Positions 1 to 10,864 of a stretch of 64,000 bases of DNA are shown in pieces. Numbering within the stretch: position 1 is the stretch's first letter; every line of letters begins with the position of its first letter. Below the pieces are notes generated by a model, which searched no databases, was not told where the DNA came from, and worked only from the letters and a program-made list of their open reading frames with translations. Made by a program: the position numbers and the translations under genes. Source of the DNA: Deinandra increscens subsp. villosa (Eukaryota > Streptophyta > Magnoliopsida > Asterales > Asteraceae); the NCBI GenBank assembly GCA_039602395.1, contig JBCNJP010000008.1, positions 23,391,817 through 23,455,816 on the forward strand, read 5' to 3'.

Positions 1-33
1 TTATCTTTTTTTTATCCGAAAAAACACAAAAAC

Positions 34-2601
34 TCATAAAGTTTGAGTATTCAGACCTGCTAATAATGCCTCATATTCTGCTTCAGTATTAGAAGTTGAG
101 AAGTTAAAGCGAATTGCATATGTTAACTCATCCCCTTCAGGGCTTTTCAACATCAAGTCTGCATTTGGCATATATAAATTTTCAATATTATGAATTTTAA
201 TCTCTGTTTCTAGAAGAAATAATTTTATAATTGATCGAACCTGCTCCTGAGCCATCAGAATTGGAAGAACCATCAGTATGTAAGATCCATACTTGTTCTT
301 TGACTTCAGGAATATCAATGACATTTACACTTGTGCCAACTGGCACTTCCGCCAGGAAATCAGCTACTACTTGCCCTTTTATCGACACTCTTGGTTTAAA
401 TTGTATGTCAAATGGTCCCACTTCAATTGCCCACTTGATCAATCTTCCAGACATTTCCGGTTTTCTAAAGATCCCTTGAATAGGATATGAAGTGAGAACA
501 TTTACAGTATGAGCTTGAAAATAACGACGAAGTCTTCTTGTAGCTTGTACATGTGCTAGGACAACCTTTTCGATCATGGGATACCTGGTCTCGTAATCTT
601 TTAACATCTTGCTTATGTAGTAAATCGGAAGTTCTTTATCTTCCCTTTCAACTAATAGCACAACACTTACTGCATTATCAGTTACCGCCAAATACATTAT
701 CAATTCTTCACTAACTCTTGGTACAGTCAGAGTTGGAAGTGTAGCTAGAGCTGTTTTTAACTCTTCAAAGGCTTGATTTGCCTCAGGAGTCCATTCAAAG
801 CTCCCTTTTAAACTTTCTTTCAAAACTTTCATAAAGGGTGTAGCTCTTTCAGCTGCTTTTGATAAAAATCGATGCAAAGCCACTAAACGCCCATTTAGAG
901 TTTGTATATCTTTAAGAGTTTTAGGCGATTCCATTTCCATGACCGCTTTGACTTTCCTCGGATGTGCCTGGATCCCATCTTTATTAACTAGGACCCCTAA
1001 AAACTTGCCTTCCTCCATTGCAAATGAACATTTCTTGGGGTTTAACTGCATATTGATACCCCGCAAGTTTTTAAAGGTCTCTTCAATGTCTTTGATCATA
1101 TCTTCATCATGATAACTTTTAATGACTACGTCATCCACATAGGCTTCAAGATTTCTGCCTACTTGCGATTGAAAGGTCTTATCCATGAGACGCTGGTAAG
1201 TTGCACCAACATTTTTTAATCCAAATGGCATCTTTTTATAGCAGAATAATCCTTCATTTGTAATAAACGCACTTTTGTCCTCATCTCCTTCAGCCATAAG
1301 GATCTGATGATATCCTTTATATGCATCAAGGAAACACTTCCATCGATATCCCGCCAAAGAATCAACTTTAAGTTAATTTCTGGAAGTGGATAACAGTCCT
1401 TTGGACATGCTTTATTAAGTTCTTTAAAATCAATGCACATTTGCCAGGAATTATCAGGTTTTCGGACTAAAATAGGATTTGCGACCCATGTTTGATAAAG
1501 TACTTCTCGAAGGATCCCTGCTTCCACGAGTTTATCCACTTCCTCTTTAACCACATTGTTTCGAACCTGATCATAAATTCTTCGCTTCTGCTGAATAGGC
1601 TTTACACCTGGATAAATGTTTAATTTATGCTCAGCAAAATGTCTAGGAACCCCCGTCATATCCAACAGTTCCCATGCAAAAATATCCACATTGTCGATTA
1701 ATAGTTTAAACAACTTCTTCCTTGTTTCTCCTTGTAGTTGTGATCCAATTTCTATCGTTTGATCCGGAAACTTCTCATTTATGATCCATTTGTTTTTCTC
1801 CAGAGTATCATTTTTTATATTCTTCAAACCTTCTTCCAGTGTCAAGGGTTTTTCAACCAAGGCTACTTGTGGATCTGCATCTGTTTTGACAGTTGCGATT
1901 CCTCTTGGAGTTGGGAATCGAACTAGTCCATGTGCTGTTGAAACTATAGCGCCCAAAACTTTAAGCCCAGGGCGACCAATAATGACATTGTGAGGAGAAG
2001 GAGTTGCAACCACAATAAAAGTCATCATCTCTTCTCGGAAGAGCTTATTGTCACCAAAAATCACTGGAAGAGTTATTTCTCCCATCGGATGTACCACTTC
2101 TCCAGGAAAACCAATGAGAGTAGAATTGTGAGGCTTTAGCCTTTGTTGCACGTCCAATCCCATCTTCCGGAAGCTAGATTCATACATAATTTCTGATGCA
2201 CTTCCGGTATCGAGATAGGTCCGTTTCACTAAAAACCCAGCAATACCGACAGTCACAATTACTGGATCTTCTCTTGATTCTCTTCCAATCAATGGTGGAA
2301 ATGTAATCTCTTGACTTTTCCATTTTTCTTCTTCAAGTTTTGTTTTAACACTACGATACCAAGTGTTTGATCCTCTCCGTATGATTGCGATCACAGTTTG
2401 TTTAACAGCTGGAGGACGCCCCTCCTTGATATTTTTAACCAGATGCGATAATTTTCCAGATTTGATGGCTTTTTCGATCTCGCCTCGCAAGTGTCTATAA
2501 TTATCTGTATCATGACCACGATCCTTATGATAGTCACAATATTTACCCAATGTCACTTCCCAAAGGATTATAAGTCCTTTGGGGCTTTGAAAATTGGACA
2601 T
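34..2601 (-). pseudogene. Ty3/gypsy pol: protease, RT, RNase H start
   Basis: Polyprotein that would cut itself (protease), copy element RNA into DNA (RT) and remove the RNA strand (RNase H). The protease core DTGSA is encoded at 2197-2211, the RT catalytic YVDD at 1130-1141, and an RNase H start HTDGSSN near 260-280. The N-terminal part (2601-~1357) and the RT palm to RNase H part (1357-197) are in different frames: a one-base shift falls just after the PLPEI motif, before the conserved CFLDAYKGYHQI block. A third frame takes over after the RNase H start (324-34). The same RT frameshift is present in element 2, so it is inherited. Integrase is outside the window. Confidence 0.85.
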
Positions 2602-2610
2602 TCTCTGTTG

Positions 2611-3374
2611 TTAAGATTTCACTTGGAGTTTTCGTAAGTGACGAGAAATCATTAGATCTAGGCTCCCATGCCTTTTTGTATCCTCCGTAATTACTCTCCC
2701 CCCTTCGATCATGAGGTTGAGATCTGAATCTTTTCCAGGATTGATTTTTTGTTGGTGCAGCGGAGACCCTTGCATTTGTATTCTGATAATTACCACTTTT
2801 TTTTAGATGGCTTCTGGGTATTGCTACCCTGAATGTTTCCAGAGGTGCTTCTTCCCTTTACATAGGTCCTAACACGATCCATAAGCACCTCCATTGTCTG
2901 AGGTAGATCCTCGTGTAACTTTTCCACCAGGTGCGTATGTCGAACACCATGCAAAAGCCAGATATGCGTAATTGATCCTGTGCACCAGATATTTTCATAG
3001 TTTCATTATTAAAGGACATAACGAAGGTTTCAAGGCTTTCGTCATTCCTTCTTCGGATGTTATGCACTTCCGTCACCTCCTTTGTGCACTTCCGTTGTTG
3101 GCTAAATTGCCTTAGGAATTTCGTCCTTAGGTCTTCAAATCCACTTATCTATGCATTTAGAAGTGCATCGTTCAAGCCTCCCAGCAGTGATAAAATCAAA
3201 TATATGATCATCAGGATCTGTTAGTCCACCATACTTCTTTATGGAAGTTGGCATTTTCAGCTTTGTTGGGAACTTAGCATTTGCGATCCAATCTTGAAAC
3301 TTAGAATGCTCTTGCATTGAAGCAGGAAAATAAGGGACAAATACATCCTTCGTTCCTGATATCATAAAATCCAT
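2611..3374 (-). pseudogene. Ty3/gypsy gag remnant, element 1
   Basis: Capsid-type gag protein, recognised by near identity to the better copies at 13300-14119 and 17298-18137. It starts at 3374 (MDFMISGTKDVFVPYFP) and contains the TEVHNIRRRNDES block and the Gln/Asn-rich tail. Relative to element 2 it lacks 68 bases between two CATCG words near 3168, and frames change near 3135, 2858 and 2796. No zinc knuckle is visible in the readable part. Non-functional. Confidence 0.8.
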
Positions 3375-3495
3375 AGGTCAGCATAAGATCAATGCCTTTT
3401 TTGAGAATTAAGGTCTTAATGTTACAATTCAACCATAGCAATTACAGCTTTATTTAGAATTGCTCACATTTGCCTCTTATATGAGGTCTTTCAGG

Positions 3496-3729
3496 GTGAC
3501 ACTTCCAACACAAGTGTAATTTGTTTGGAAGTGTCACATAGCATCTACTTCGCAAGAGATCTCATTATAATCACTTCCGACGCGCATACGTCTTACTCGG
3601 AAGTCTTCATTTACTATCATAATTACTTCCGACGCGTGTACGTCTTACTCGGATATCTTCAACTTAGTATCCACTTTTGATAGATCATATCGACACCACT
3701 TCCGACGCACGTGTGTCTTACTCGGAAGT
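3496..3729 (-). repeat. hairpin array between leader ORF and gag, element 1
   Basis: Four inverted repeats in the untranslated leader: 3496-3537 (11-bp stem GTGACACTTCC/GGAAGTGTCAC), 3573-3604, 3625-3656 (decayed) and 3698-3729, the last three with ACTTCCGA/TCGGAAGT-type stems and a loop containing a CGTACG-like word. The same array sits at the same place in elements 2 and 3. Confidence 0.8.
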
Positions 3730-4152
3730 GTATATCCATGTCCCCTTCTCTCTTTTTTTTTATTTTTTATTTACAACTCAACTCGTGAGTATGCATTTGA
3801 AGTATCGAAGATTCAAATTTGAAGAAATTTTTACCCGCCTTAATTTTTGTTCTTGTAGCTTTCTAGATTTCATAGGCAATCTTCATAGAATCCTCTTTGA
3901 ATCTTCAAATCTTCATCCGGTATTCAATGGATTTCTAGATTTTGTGTTACATCAAACCATCCCCAATTGTTTATCCATTCATAAGGATTTCACGCAATCA
4001 TTAAATCATTATCATATTATAGAGATCAAAATACACCAAATTATCAAATCAACAATTGATCATTAGTGATTGAATTAACAAATCCAAGTTAGCCTTATCA
4101 AACCAAATATGTATATCGATCAATGTTTTCAAAAACGAATTTCGTCACATAT

Positions 4153-4593
4153 TCAAAGTTGTAAATCAATACCTGATGATTTTGTCTGTTTTGCAGTTGT
4201 ACGTTCTTCATTTAGAAGATCATCTAGATCCTTTTGAGCATCGGTTTTTCCAGAATCCTTTTCCGGAGTAAATTTGAGAGTTGCGCGAACCTCCTGCAAC
4301 CACTTCTCCTGTTTTTCCTTATCCTGTAATTGTTTCAAAACCTGCAAATTTCTCAACAAAAAATCACGATCAAAGCCTCGCAAGGCAACCAAAGCATCAT
4401 TCGGATCAACATTATCATCAGCATCATCATGATCGGAATACGGATTATCATCGGATCGATTTAGTAATGGAAACATCAGAACTTTTTCACCAATTTTTCC
4501 AGCTGATCCTTTCGAGCTAAGAATGTTCTTCGGTGATCCTCCTAGATCAAAAATTGACTTCCTCTTTACTGATTCATCCGATTGCTTCTCCAT
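4153..4593 (-). CDS. leader ORF, 146 codons, element 1
   Basis: Uninterrupted ORF starting 28 bases downstream of the primer site. The protein is charged, begins MEKQSDESVKRKSIFDLGG, has an acidic SDHDDADDNVDPND stretch in the middle and a Lys/Glu-rich second half that could form a coiled coil. No signal peptide or membrane segment. I do not recognise a domain; its position before gag makes it a gag-leader ORF. Three more copies (16023-16463 intact; 29043-29246 and 14904-15136 broken) share the frame, so it was under coding constraint in the source element. Confidence 0.65.
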   Translation of the reverse strand: MEKQSDESVKRKSIFDLGGSPKNILSSKGSAGKIGEKVLMFPLLNRSDDNPYSDHDDADDNVDPNDALVALRGFDRDFLLRNLQVLKQLQDKEKQEKWLQEVRATLKFTPEKDSGKTDAQKDLDDLLNEERTTAKQTKSSGIDLQL

Positions 4594-4620
4594 TTTTCAC
4601 AAATCTCTGAGAATACGGAT

Positions 4621-4628
4621 GGCGCCAA
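4621..4628 (-). promoter_or_regulatory. primer-binding site, element 1
   Basis: Reads TTGGCGCC on the minus strand, one base beyond the LTR end TCATCA. Plant tRNA-Asp ends GGCGCCA, so it is the likely minus-strand primer. The same spacing recurs at 15988 and 29008. Confidence 0.75.
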
Positions 4629-4629
4629 T

Positions 4630-5003
4630 TGATGAACCACAAAATCACACCGTATGTAGATATGAAATCATAATTCAACTAGGAACAAGCTATGTAATGG
4701 AGGATAATAGATGAATTGATTGTTTTATTTGAATTACTATATTTGAGTACAATTGGGGAAAAACACACAGTGAATGTGCGGTTTTTCCAGAACTGAAAGT
4801 TACATAACTGATGAATAAGTGAGCTATTTATAGAACTGCCAGAGTCGCATCTTCATAAGCTGGTTGGATGCACTTGCGTCTTGCTCATCCGCAACTGCAT
4901 CACTTCCGCTTTGTTCTTTATACGATACTTGCCCTTGAGGTCTTTATCACCAGAAATGTATCCGCTGAGCCATTTGCATGTCCAGCCTTGACCTATCCTC
5001 ATC
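4630..5003 (-). repeat. 5' LTR of element 1
   Basis: 374-bp LTR. On the plus strand it opens TGATGAACCACAAAATCAC and closes CCTATCCTCATC, so in element sense it starts TGATGAGGATAGG (its first base mutated) and ends GGTTCATCA. A TATA-like TATAAATAGCTC lies near 4823-4834 on the minus strand. It abuts a copia gag fragment at 5004. Confidence 0.85.
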
Positions 5004-6250
5004 GATTGATATTGTCGAATTGGAATCAGATGCAGTCAGAATACTATCATCATCATCATGACGAGCAGTCAATATAACAGTAAATGGAGCATGTTTCAGT
5101 TTCGCTTCTGAATCTGCATTCCAGGAAAATTCATCTGGATGCCAAAACATTTTAGTCAGTTTTTCGTCAAAAGAAATAGTTTTCCTCTCAACCTTGGGAG
5201 CTTTATTTGGTGAATGAATAACCAAATGAGCATGTTGACCAGATTTCAATTTATTTTAGTTGAACTTGGACATTCTCATGCAAAATTTCCATATATAGAA
5301 CACTTATAACAATAAACCTTTGATTTATCCAGTCCAATTTTTCCATCCTGATTCAATCTCTTCTTGCCAGTTCGATTGAAAATTTTCTTCGTTCTTCGAA
5401 CCAACATAGCATACTACCAGTTCAAATCCATTTCTTCCAAATGATCATAATCAATTTGATCATAATCTTCATTGGTTAATTGTGCGTTACTTACCGAACC
5501 AGTAATAACACCAAAATATGAAGATACTAATGCAGACATTAATGCGTTATAATCATCGGTAGTTTGAGCAGACAAAGCATTCTAAGATGAAGAACTAGGA
5601 ACAGAAACAATACAACCAGCAGAATAACTAGGAGTTTCAGATGTACCTGCAATGAATGCTGTAGGAGGTGGGGAACTAAGAATATTAGATTTCCCAGCAT
5701 TCATGGTTGAATCATTGTCACCATAATACACCGCAGGATTTTGCACTTGTGCAGGAAGTGACTTGTTCACCATTAACTCCATATCCCTTGCTTGGATTCT
5801 TTGAATCAGATCATTAAATGACAATCCTGAATATTCCTTATCATGAGTGATCATCATCACATAATTCTCCCATTTCTCAGGCAAAGCCTCCAATATCTTC
5901 TCGTTCATATCAGCTTCTTCTTTTGTAAGATTTACCAAACGCATTTCACTCATTAAGTGAGCGAATCTTATATTGGTCATTGCCTTCACATCGCTTTTCC
6001 AATGCATCCCACAAGCTCTTCGATGTATAGTTACCCGAAAATTGATGTAATAACTCTTTAGGTGATGCCATTGTCAAAGTACCATACGCCTTTTTCTCAG
6101 CTTGATATGCTTTCTTTTGTTCAGAAGTAAGTTTTCTTTGAAGAATTAGCTCCCCGGTTTCATCTTTAGGATAGATATATTGATCAGAAAATGCCAACCA
6201 CATATCAATATCATTTGTATCCACATACGATTCAAACCGTTTAACCCAAC
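5004..6250 (-). pseudogene. Ty1/copia gag fragment
   Basis: Minus-strand copia-type gag cut at both ends by LTRs of the Ty3 family. The frame reading KRFESYVDTND (from ~6250) and that reading EALPEKWENYVMM (6007-5582) overlap through a frameshift; a last piece is open at 5249-5004. The LEALPEKWEN and QARDMELMV motifs match the copia gag at 24408-24833, so it is a relative of the Sirevirus elements further right. Broken, with stops between 5249 and 5582. Confidence 0.8.
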
Positions 6251-6614
6251 TGATGAACCACAAAATCACACCGCTTGTAGGTTTGATTCAATGATTCAAC
6301 TAGGAATTAAGCTAATAGATGGAAAAGTATTGGACAAAAGGGATTTGTATTGATTCGGTATTAAACAGGGTACATTACATTCAGAAGAATACACAGTTAA
6401 TGGTGTAAATTCCAATCTCAAAAGTTGAGAATTACAAATGATATAATGAGCTATTTATACTATTCCTGAAACCGCAACTTTGTAAGCTAGATGGATGCAC
6501 TTGGTCTTTGTCATCTGCAACTGCATCACTTCCACCTGCCTCTCATGTGATGCCTGTCTCTGGAAATGTTATCTATGAGGCACTTGCATGTCCGTTCTTG
6601 ACCTATCCTCACCA
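6251..6614 (-). repeat. 3' LTR of a diverged family member
   Basis: 364 bp, plus-strand start TGATGAACCACAAAATCAC and end CCTATCCTCACCA, about 20-30% different from the other LTRs by eye. It is followed at once by the polypurine tract (6615-6628 on the plus strand as AGTCCCCCTAGTCC), so it is the 3' LTR of a minus-strand element whose inside lies to the right. Confidence 0.8.
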
Positions 6615-7390
6615 AGTCCCCCTAGTCCATTGATTATTCAAGCAATAATGATGGACTAAAGGTTAAGGACATGTTACACTTCTGGCTTTTCAATAAATCT
6701 TTCATGTCCACATGCGTTTTTGATTTGTTGTCTCATTAAAAAACTTTTCCGGAAAAACCCCGTGGGAAAAAACCAAGACCAAGCGAAAAAGAGTGCAACA
6801 CGCATCATGAAAAAATTCTTCAAAATTCCATCTAATAAGCAGATTATCAGCTTTCAATGGTTTTGACAAACTGGTCATCAAGTCCCCCTAGTCCTTATGT
6901 TATTTTGGAGAAAAACGGCTAAGGACTAGAACATGCACATTGGAGAAAAGAATGCATGTGCAACTAACTTTGTCAGTTTTATGTTGGATCTCATATGCAA
7001 GTGCGATTAGAACATACGCATCGGAGAGTTTGATGCTTATGTAACGAGTTTTGATTACTTGTGACGAGCCGCATCTGCAAGTGCAATGAATAACTAATTC
7101 GTCAGACGGACTTTTGACATGACAGTACTTGAGTGCTAGTAGGAGACACGCGTCGGCTTAGGAAAATTTGAAAGGATGGTTTTTCATTTTTTGAAATTTC
7201 CTTTTAAATTCAAAATTAAACCTTTTGAAAACCATTTGTCCTTACAGTTTCTCCTTCCTTCTTCACTTTGTTCTCTAATTTTCTTCTTCCGTCAATCTTC
7301 TTCTCTTCGAACCCTAATCGTTCCTCCACGAGATTTCGCTACTCGGGTTAGTTGATCACCCCTTATTTTTCTGTTTCGATTTGTATGATG
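6615..7390 (-). other. polypurine tract and 3' internal region, copy 1
   Basis: Starts with the polypurine tract GGACTAGGGGGACT (minus strand, 6615-6628) next to the LTR. A second copy of the same tract, again followed by TGATGA, lies at 6881-6894. In between is the conserved word set TCATTAAAAA / CCCCGTGGGAAAAAACC. In the plus direction the last ~150 bases are the pyrimidine-rich 5' leader of the antisense ORF at 7391. No other gene. Confidence 0.7.
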
Positions 7391-8171
7391 GCATCTCCGT
7401 TGATGAGGATAGGTCAAGACCGGACATGCAAATGGCCTAGCAGCTACATTTCCGATGATGAAGACCTCGAGAGCAAGTGTCATACAAAGAACAAGTCGGA
7501 AGTGATGCAGTTGCGGATGAATAAGACGCAAGTGAATCCAACCAACTTACGAAGATGCGACTCTAGCAGCTCTATAAATAGTTCACTTGTTCATTAGCAG
7601 AAGGACTTTTGAATTCTGGGAAATCGCACATTCACTATGTGTTTCCCTTATTTGTATTCAAATATTGTGACATTAATAAACCAATTGATTCATCGATTAT
7701 TCTTCGTGAATTAGCTTGTTCCTAGTTGAATTGTAATCTCTCATCTGCATGCGGTGTGATTTTGTGATTCATCATCCGTCTGTCAAAATAGATGATGAAT
7801 CGGACAAGCACAATATGTATATTTGGTTTTCAACTTTGTCGCCTAGAGATTTAGATGAATTAATCGAAAGGTATCATATTCCTCTCTCCTTGAGACCCTC
7901 GCTTCCTTCCCCAATACGCTGATTTACCCTTTTGCTAAAGGAAAAATTAGGGTTTATTTAGAAATGTTTTGGTTTGGGAATTACCGTCTGCCCTTTACCA
8001 AGTTCTTGATTAAGGCATTGATGTTTTTCGAGGTGCATATCTCACAGATGCATCCGCAGGGTCTTTCTAGGTTGAGTCATTTTGAGGCTACTTCTAGGGC
8101 CGTAGGCATTTCTCCTAGTGTTACGTTGTTTAGAGCCTTTTATAGGATCATAATGGCCGGAGATTGGTATA
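7391..8171 (+). pseudogene. antisense extra ORF, PF04195-like, copy 1 (split by LTRs)
   Basis: Opposite strand to the Ty3 element around it. Starts ATGGCATCTCCG (7388-7400), is interrupted by a solo LTR at 7401-7774, continues with SPRDLDELIERY, then after a frameshift with the PF04195-type block RLPFTKFL...VHISQMHPQG...SHFEATSRAVG...PSVTLFRAFYR (7964-8150), and is cut at 8171 by a second LTR. PF04195 is known as 'putative gypsy type transposon'; its function is unknown. Additional antisense ORFs near the 3' end are known from Tat-lineage elements. The other copy is at 9351-10850. Confidence 0.7.
7401..7774 (+). repeat. solo LTR with 5-bp target duplication
   Basis: Complete 374-bp LTR, TGATGAGGATAGG to GTGATTCATCA, flanked by TCCGT on both sides (7396-7400 and 7775-7779). 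It lies in the antisense ORF; removing it rejoins sequence homologous to 9351-9420. The promoter-like CTATAAATAG is at 7570-7579. A solo LTR with an intact duplication is the product of LTR-LTR recombination within one inserted element. Confidence 0.93.
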
Positions 8172-8545
8172 TGATGAACCACAAAATCACACCGTACGTA
8201 GATATGAGATTCTAATTCAACTAGGAACAAGCTATTTTATGGAAAATAATGGATGAATTGATTGTTTTATTGATACTGATCTATTCGAATACAATTGGGG
8301 GAAAATACATAGTGGATATGTATTTTTCCAGAACTCTAAGTTACATTACAGATGAATAAGTGAGCTATTTATAGAGCTACTAGAGTCGCATCTTCATAAG
8401 CTAGTTGGATGCACTTGCGTCTTGCCCATCCGCAACTGCATCATTTCTAACTTGTTCTTTACACGACACTTGCTCTTAAGGTCTTTATCATCGGAAATGT
8501 ATCCGCTAAGCCATTTGCATGTCCAGCCTTGAACCATCCTCATCA
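8172..8545 (-). repeat. 3' LTR of element 2
   Basis: 374 bp, plus-strand TGATGAACC to CCTCATCA. The left flank GTATA (8167-8171) is inside antisense ORF copy 1. The right side runs straight into the polypurine tract, so this is the 3' LTR of element 2 inserted into an older family member. Confidence 0.88.
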
Positions 8546-9350
8546 AGTCCCCCTAGTCCATTGATTATTCGAGCAATAATTATTGGACTAGAGGTTTAAG
8601 AGTATTTTGCACTTCCGATAAGTTTGGAAGATTTTATCGATCATCTTCATTAGGTCCCCATGTGTTTTAGACTTGTTACCTCATTAAAAACGTTGCTCGG
8701 AAAGACCCTGTGGGAAAAAACCGATGCTAAGGAAAAAAAAGTGTAACACACATCCCTTCTTTGTGCTAATCATAGATTTCAAAGATCAAGAAATTTCCTC
8801 CATTTCTAACGATTTCATAAATCTGGTCATCAAGTACCCCTAATCCTTATGTTGTTTTGTAGAAATGACTAAGGTCTAAGTTGCAAAGATCACAATAGGA
8901 AATTCTTGTGAAGCAGGATATAACAGATCGTAAAATTTCACTTGTCTTTAAAACAGATCGCTTCTGCAAATGTAGTTGTCACATTTTCACGAGAATATTA
9001 AAGTATTATTGTAAAGAACGCTCCTGCAAGTGTAGATAATAACTGACTTGTCGGGCGTGTATTGCATGTTGAATTGTACTCGAGTACTTTTTATACCCGC
9101 CAGTACACGTGTCAGTTGGGGATTAATTTGAGGGGACAGTTTTCAGTTCTTTGTTTTGAATTTTGTAAATTCAAATGGTTATTTTGATCCAAAATTCTCG
9201 CCCCATATAAATATATACTTTCCCCTAATTTTTCATTCTCTACTTCTCTCATCACCGTCGCTTTCTTTATTCTCCTTCGAGCCCTAATTCTCTATCGAGA
9301 TTTCAGTTAAAGGTCAGTCGATTTCCTTTTTCCTTTTTACTGCATTTTTC
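8546..9350 (-). other. polypurine tract and 3' internal region, copy 2, with antisense promoter
   Basis: Polypurine tract at 8546-8559 and a decayed second copy at 8833-8846. In the plus direction, ATATAAATATATAC at ~9205-9218 is a good TATA box for the antisense ORF, followed by a pyrimidine-rich leader and a possible leader splice donor (AAG|GTCAGT, ~9312). Confidence 0.65.
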
Positions 9351-10850
9351 ATGGCATCTCCGTCAGTTAAAGTTGATGATGATTTGAGTAAGCACAATAT
9401 GCACATCTCGTTTTCATCTATGTCGCCTCGCGACCTAGATGAAGTTATTGAACGTTATAATGTGCCGCTTCACTGAATCCAACCCGTCCGTTACCGAAAA
9501 CTCCAATTTCCCCTTTCCCTGGTAGTAAAATTGGGGTTTACATTGATATGTTCAAGCTTGGGAACTATCGTCTCCCCTTTACCAAGTTTCTTATGAAAGT
9601 TTTGATGTTTTTTAAGATCCACATTTCACAGATGCATATTCAGGGGTTTTCTCGTTTAAGTCATTTTGAGGCTACTTGTAGGGCTGTCAATGTATCACCA
9701 AGTGTCACTCTTTTTAAGGCTTTTATAGAATCACAATGGCTGGTGATTGGTATACCTTTGAACGTAGGAGATCCGTTAAGAGAATTAGTACTCATCTTCC
9801 ACCAAACCCTCGTTCTTGGAAATCCAAATTCTTTTATATCGATGATCGATGTATTCCCCTTCAAATGGAATGGAGGGACGTTGAAGATGTTGTTCATGAC
9901 CCAAATCCAAACGACAGTGATTATAGTCAGGAATCCTTTGATAAGTTAGTGTCTTGTGCAAGCCCTATTTGAGAACTTCCAGAAGCCATTCTTCTTCTTT
10001 GTAGAATGAGTAGGGCTTGGTTTACTTCTGAACTGTGGCCGATTCTGACGAATCATGGGAAGGGTAAGGAATTACCATTTCATCATTTGCGATCCTGATT
10101 TTAAAATATCTTTTCAGTTTTTTGACAAGCTCTTTTTCATTGTTTTGTAGAAATGGATCTCTTTGAAGCGATGCAGTTGAAGAGTTTCGATGATATTGAT
10201 CTAAGTGCAGAAGTTATGGAAGATAGGTCCATGCCATTTCTTTGGCAAACTGCCAGTTCTTTCTTGGACTATCGTCCTGAAGAAACGCATATTGACCAAG
10301 TTGAATCGCAAATGGATGTGCAACCGGAAGTTGCTGATTCTGAAAAAATACAGGAAACCGAATCTGTAAGTGGTGACGCTGCTGATATTATAAAGATCAC
10401 CAAGAGTGGTGCTGGTGGAAGTGGTGAGATTACCCTCAAGGGTAAAAACAAGGAGATCATTGACGGTCATGCTAATATAACTTCAAAAGCATCGTTACCA
10501 CCCAAGGGAGGAAGCAGGATTAAGAGATCCGCAAAAGCAGTTGTTACAAAGGAAACAAATGATCTTGCAGTAACCAAAAGGAAATCTCCTCGCTGGAATT
10601 TGCAATCTTCCCCCCATAACTCCAAGATAAACACTTCCAAAACTACTGAGATCACTTCCGATTCTACGGAGATTGTTGAAGTTAATGCACAACTGGGAGA
10701 GGGTGTGCAGACAACAATTGATGCTGTGGTAACCCCTCCTCCTACTGATGATTTTGATATTGATGATTATTTATTGAATTCATCTGATGTGTCACAAGAT
10801 CCAGGTTTTTCTGACCTAAGTATTTTGCAGAAAGGTACCACCTCTTTGAT
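9351..10850 (+). pseudogene. antisense extra ORF, PF04195-like, copy 2, two exons
   Basis: Antisense to element 2. Starts ATG at 9351 (MASPSVKVDDDLSKHN), stops after ~40 codons, then a shifted frame carries the PF04195-like block at 9548-9740 and a WKSKFFYIDDR segment at ~9810-9850. A typical intron runs from GTAAGG (~10057) to TTGTTTTGTAG (10150); the second exon (10153 on) is a 230-codon open, Ser/Thr/Lys-rich tail with KRKSPRWNLQSSP and an acidic DDFDIDDYLLNS end. It is cut near 10850 by the join to pol. Own TATA box upstream. The role of such ORFs is unknown; loss of the start-proximal frame makes this copy a pseudogene. Confidence 0.7.
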
Positions 10851-10864
10851 CACTTTGGCCAATT

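Larger units (their letters stand above)
1..5003 (-). mobile_element. Ty3/gypsy element 1 (Tat-like), 3' part beyond window
   Basis: Minus-strand LTR retrotransposon read right to left: 5' LTR (4630-5003), primer site (4621-4628), leader ORF (4153-4593), hairpin array (3496-3729), gag remnant (2611-3374), protease-RT-RNase H (34-2601). Integrase and the 3' LTR would lie to the left of base 1. The order PR-RT-RH with YVDD and DTGSA motifs is that of Ty3/gypsy; the TTGGCGCC primer site matches the 3' end of plant tRNA-Asp, and the long leader with an extra ORF suggests the Tat lineage (inference). Several frameshifts and a 68-base gag deletion show it is dead. Confidence 0.85.
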
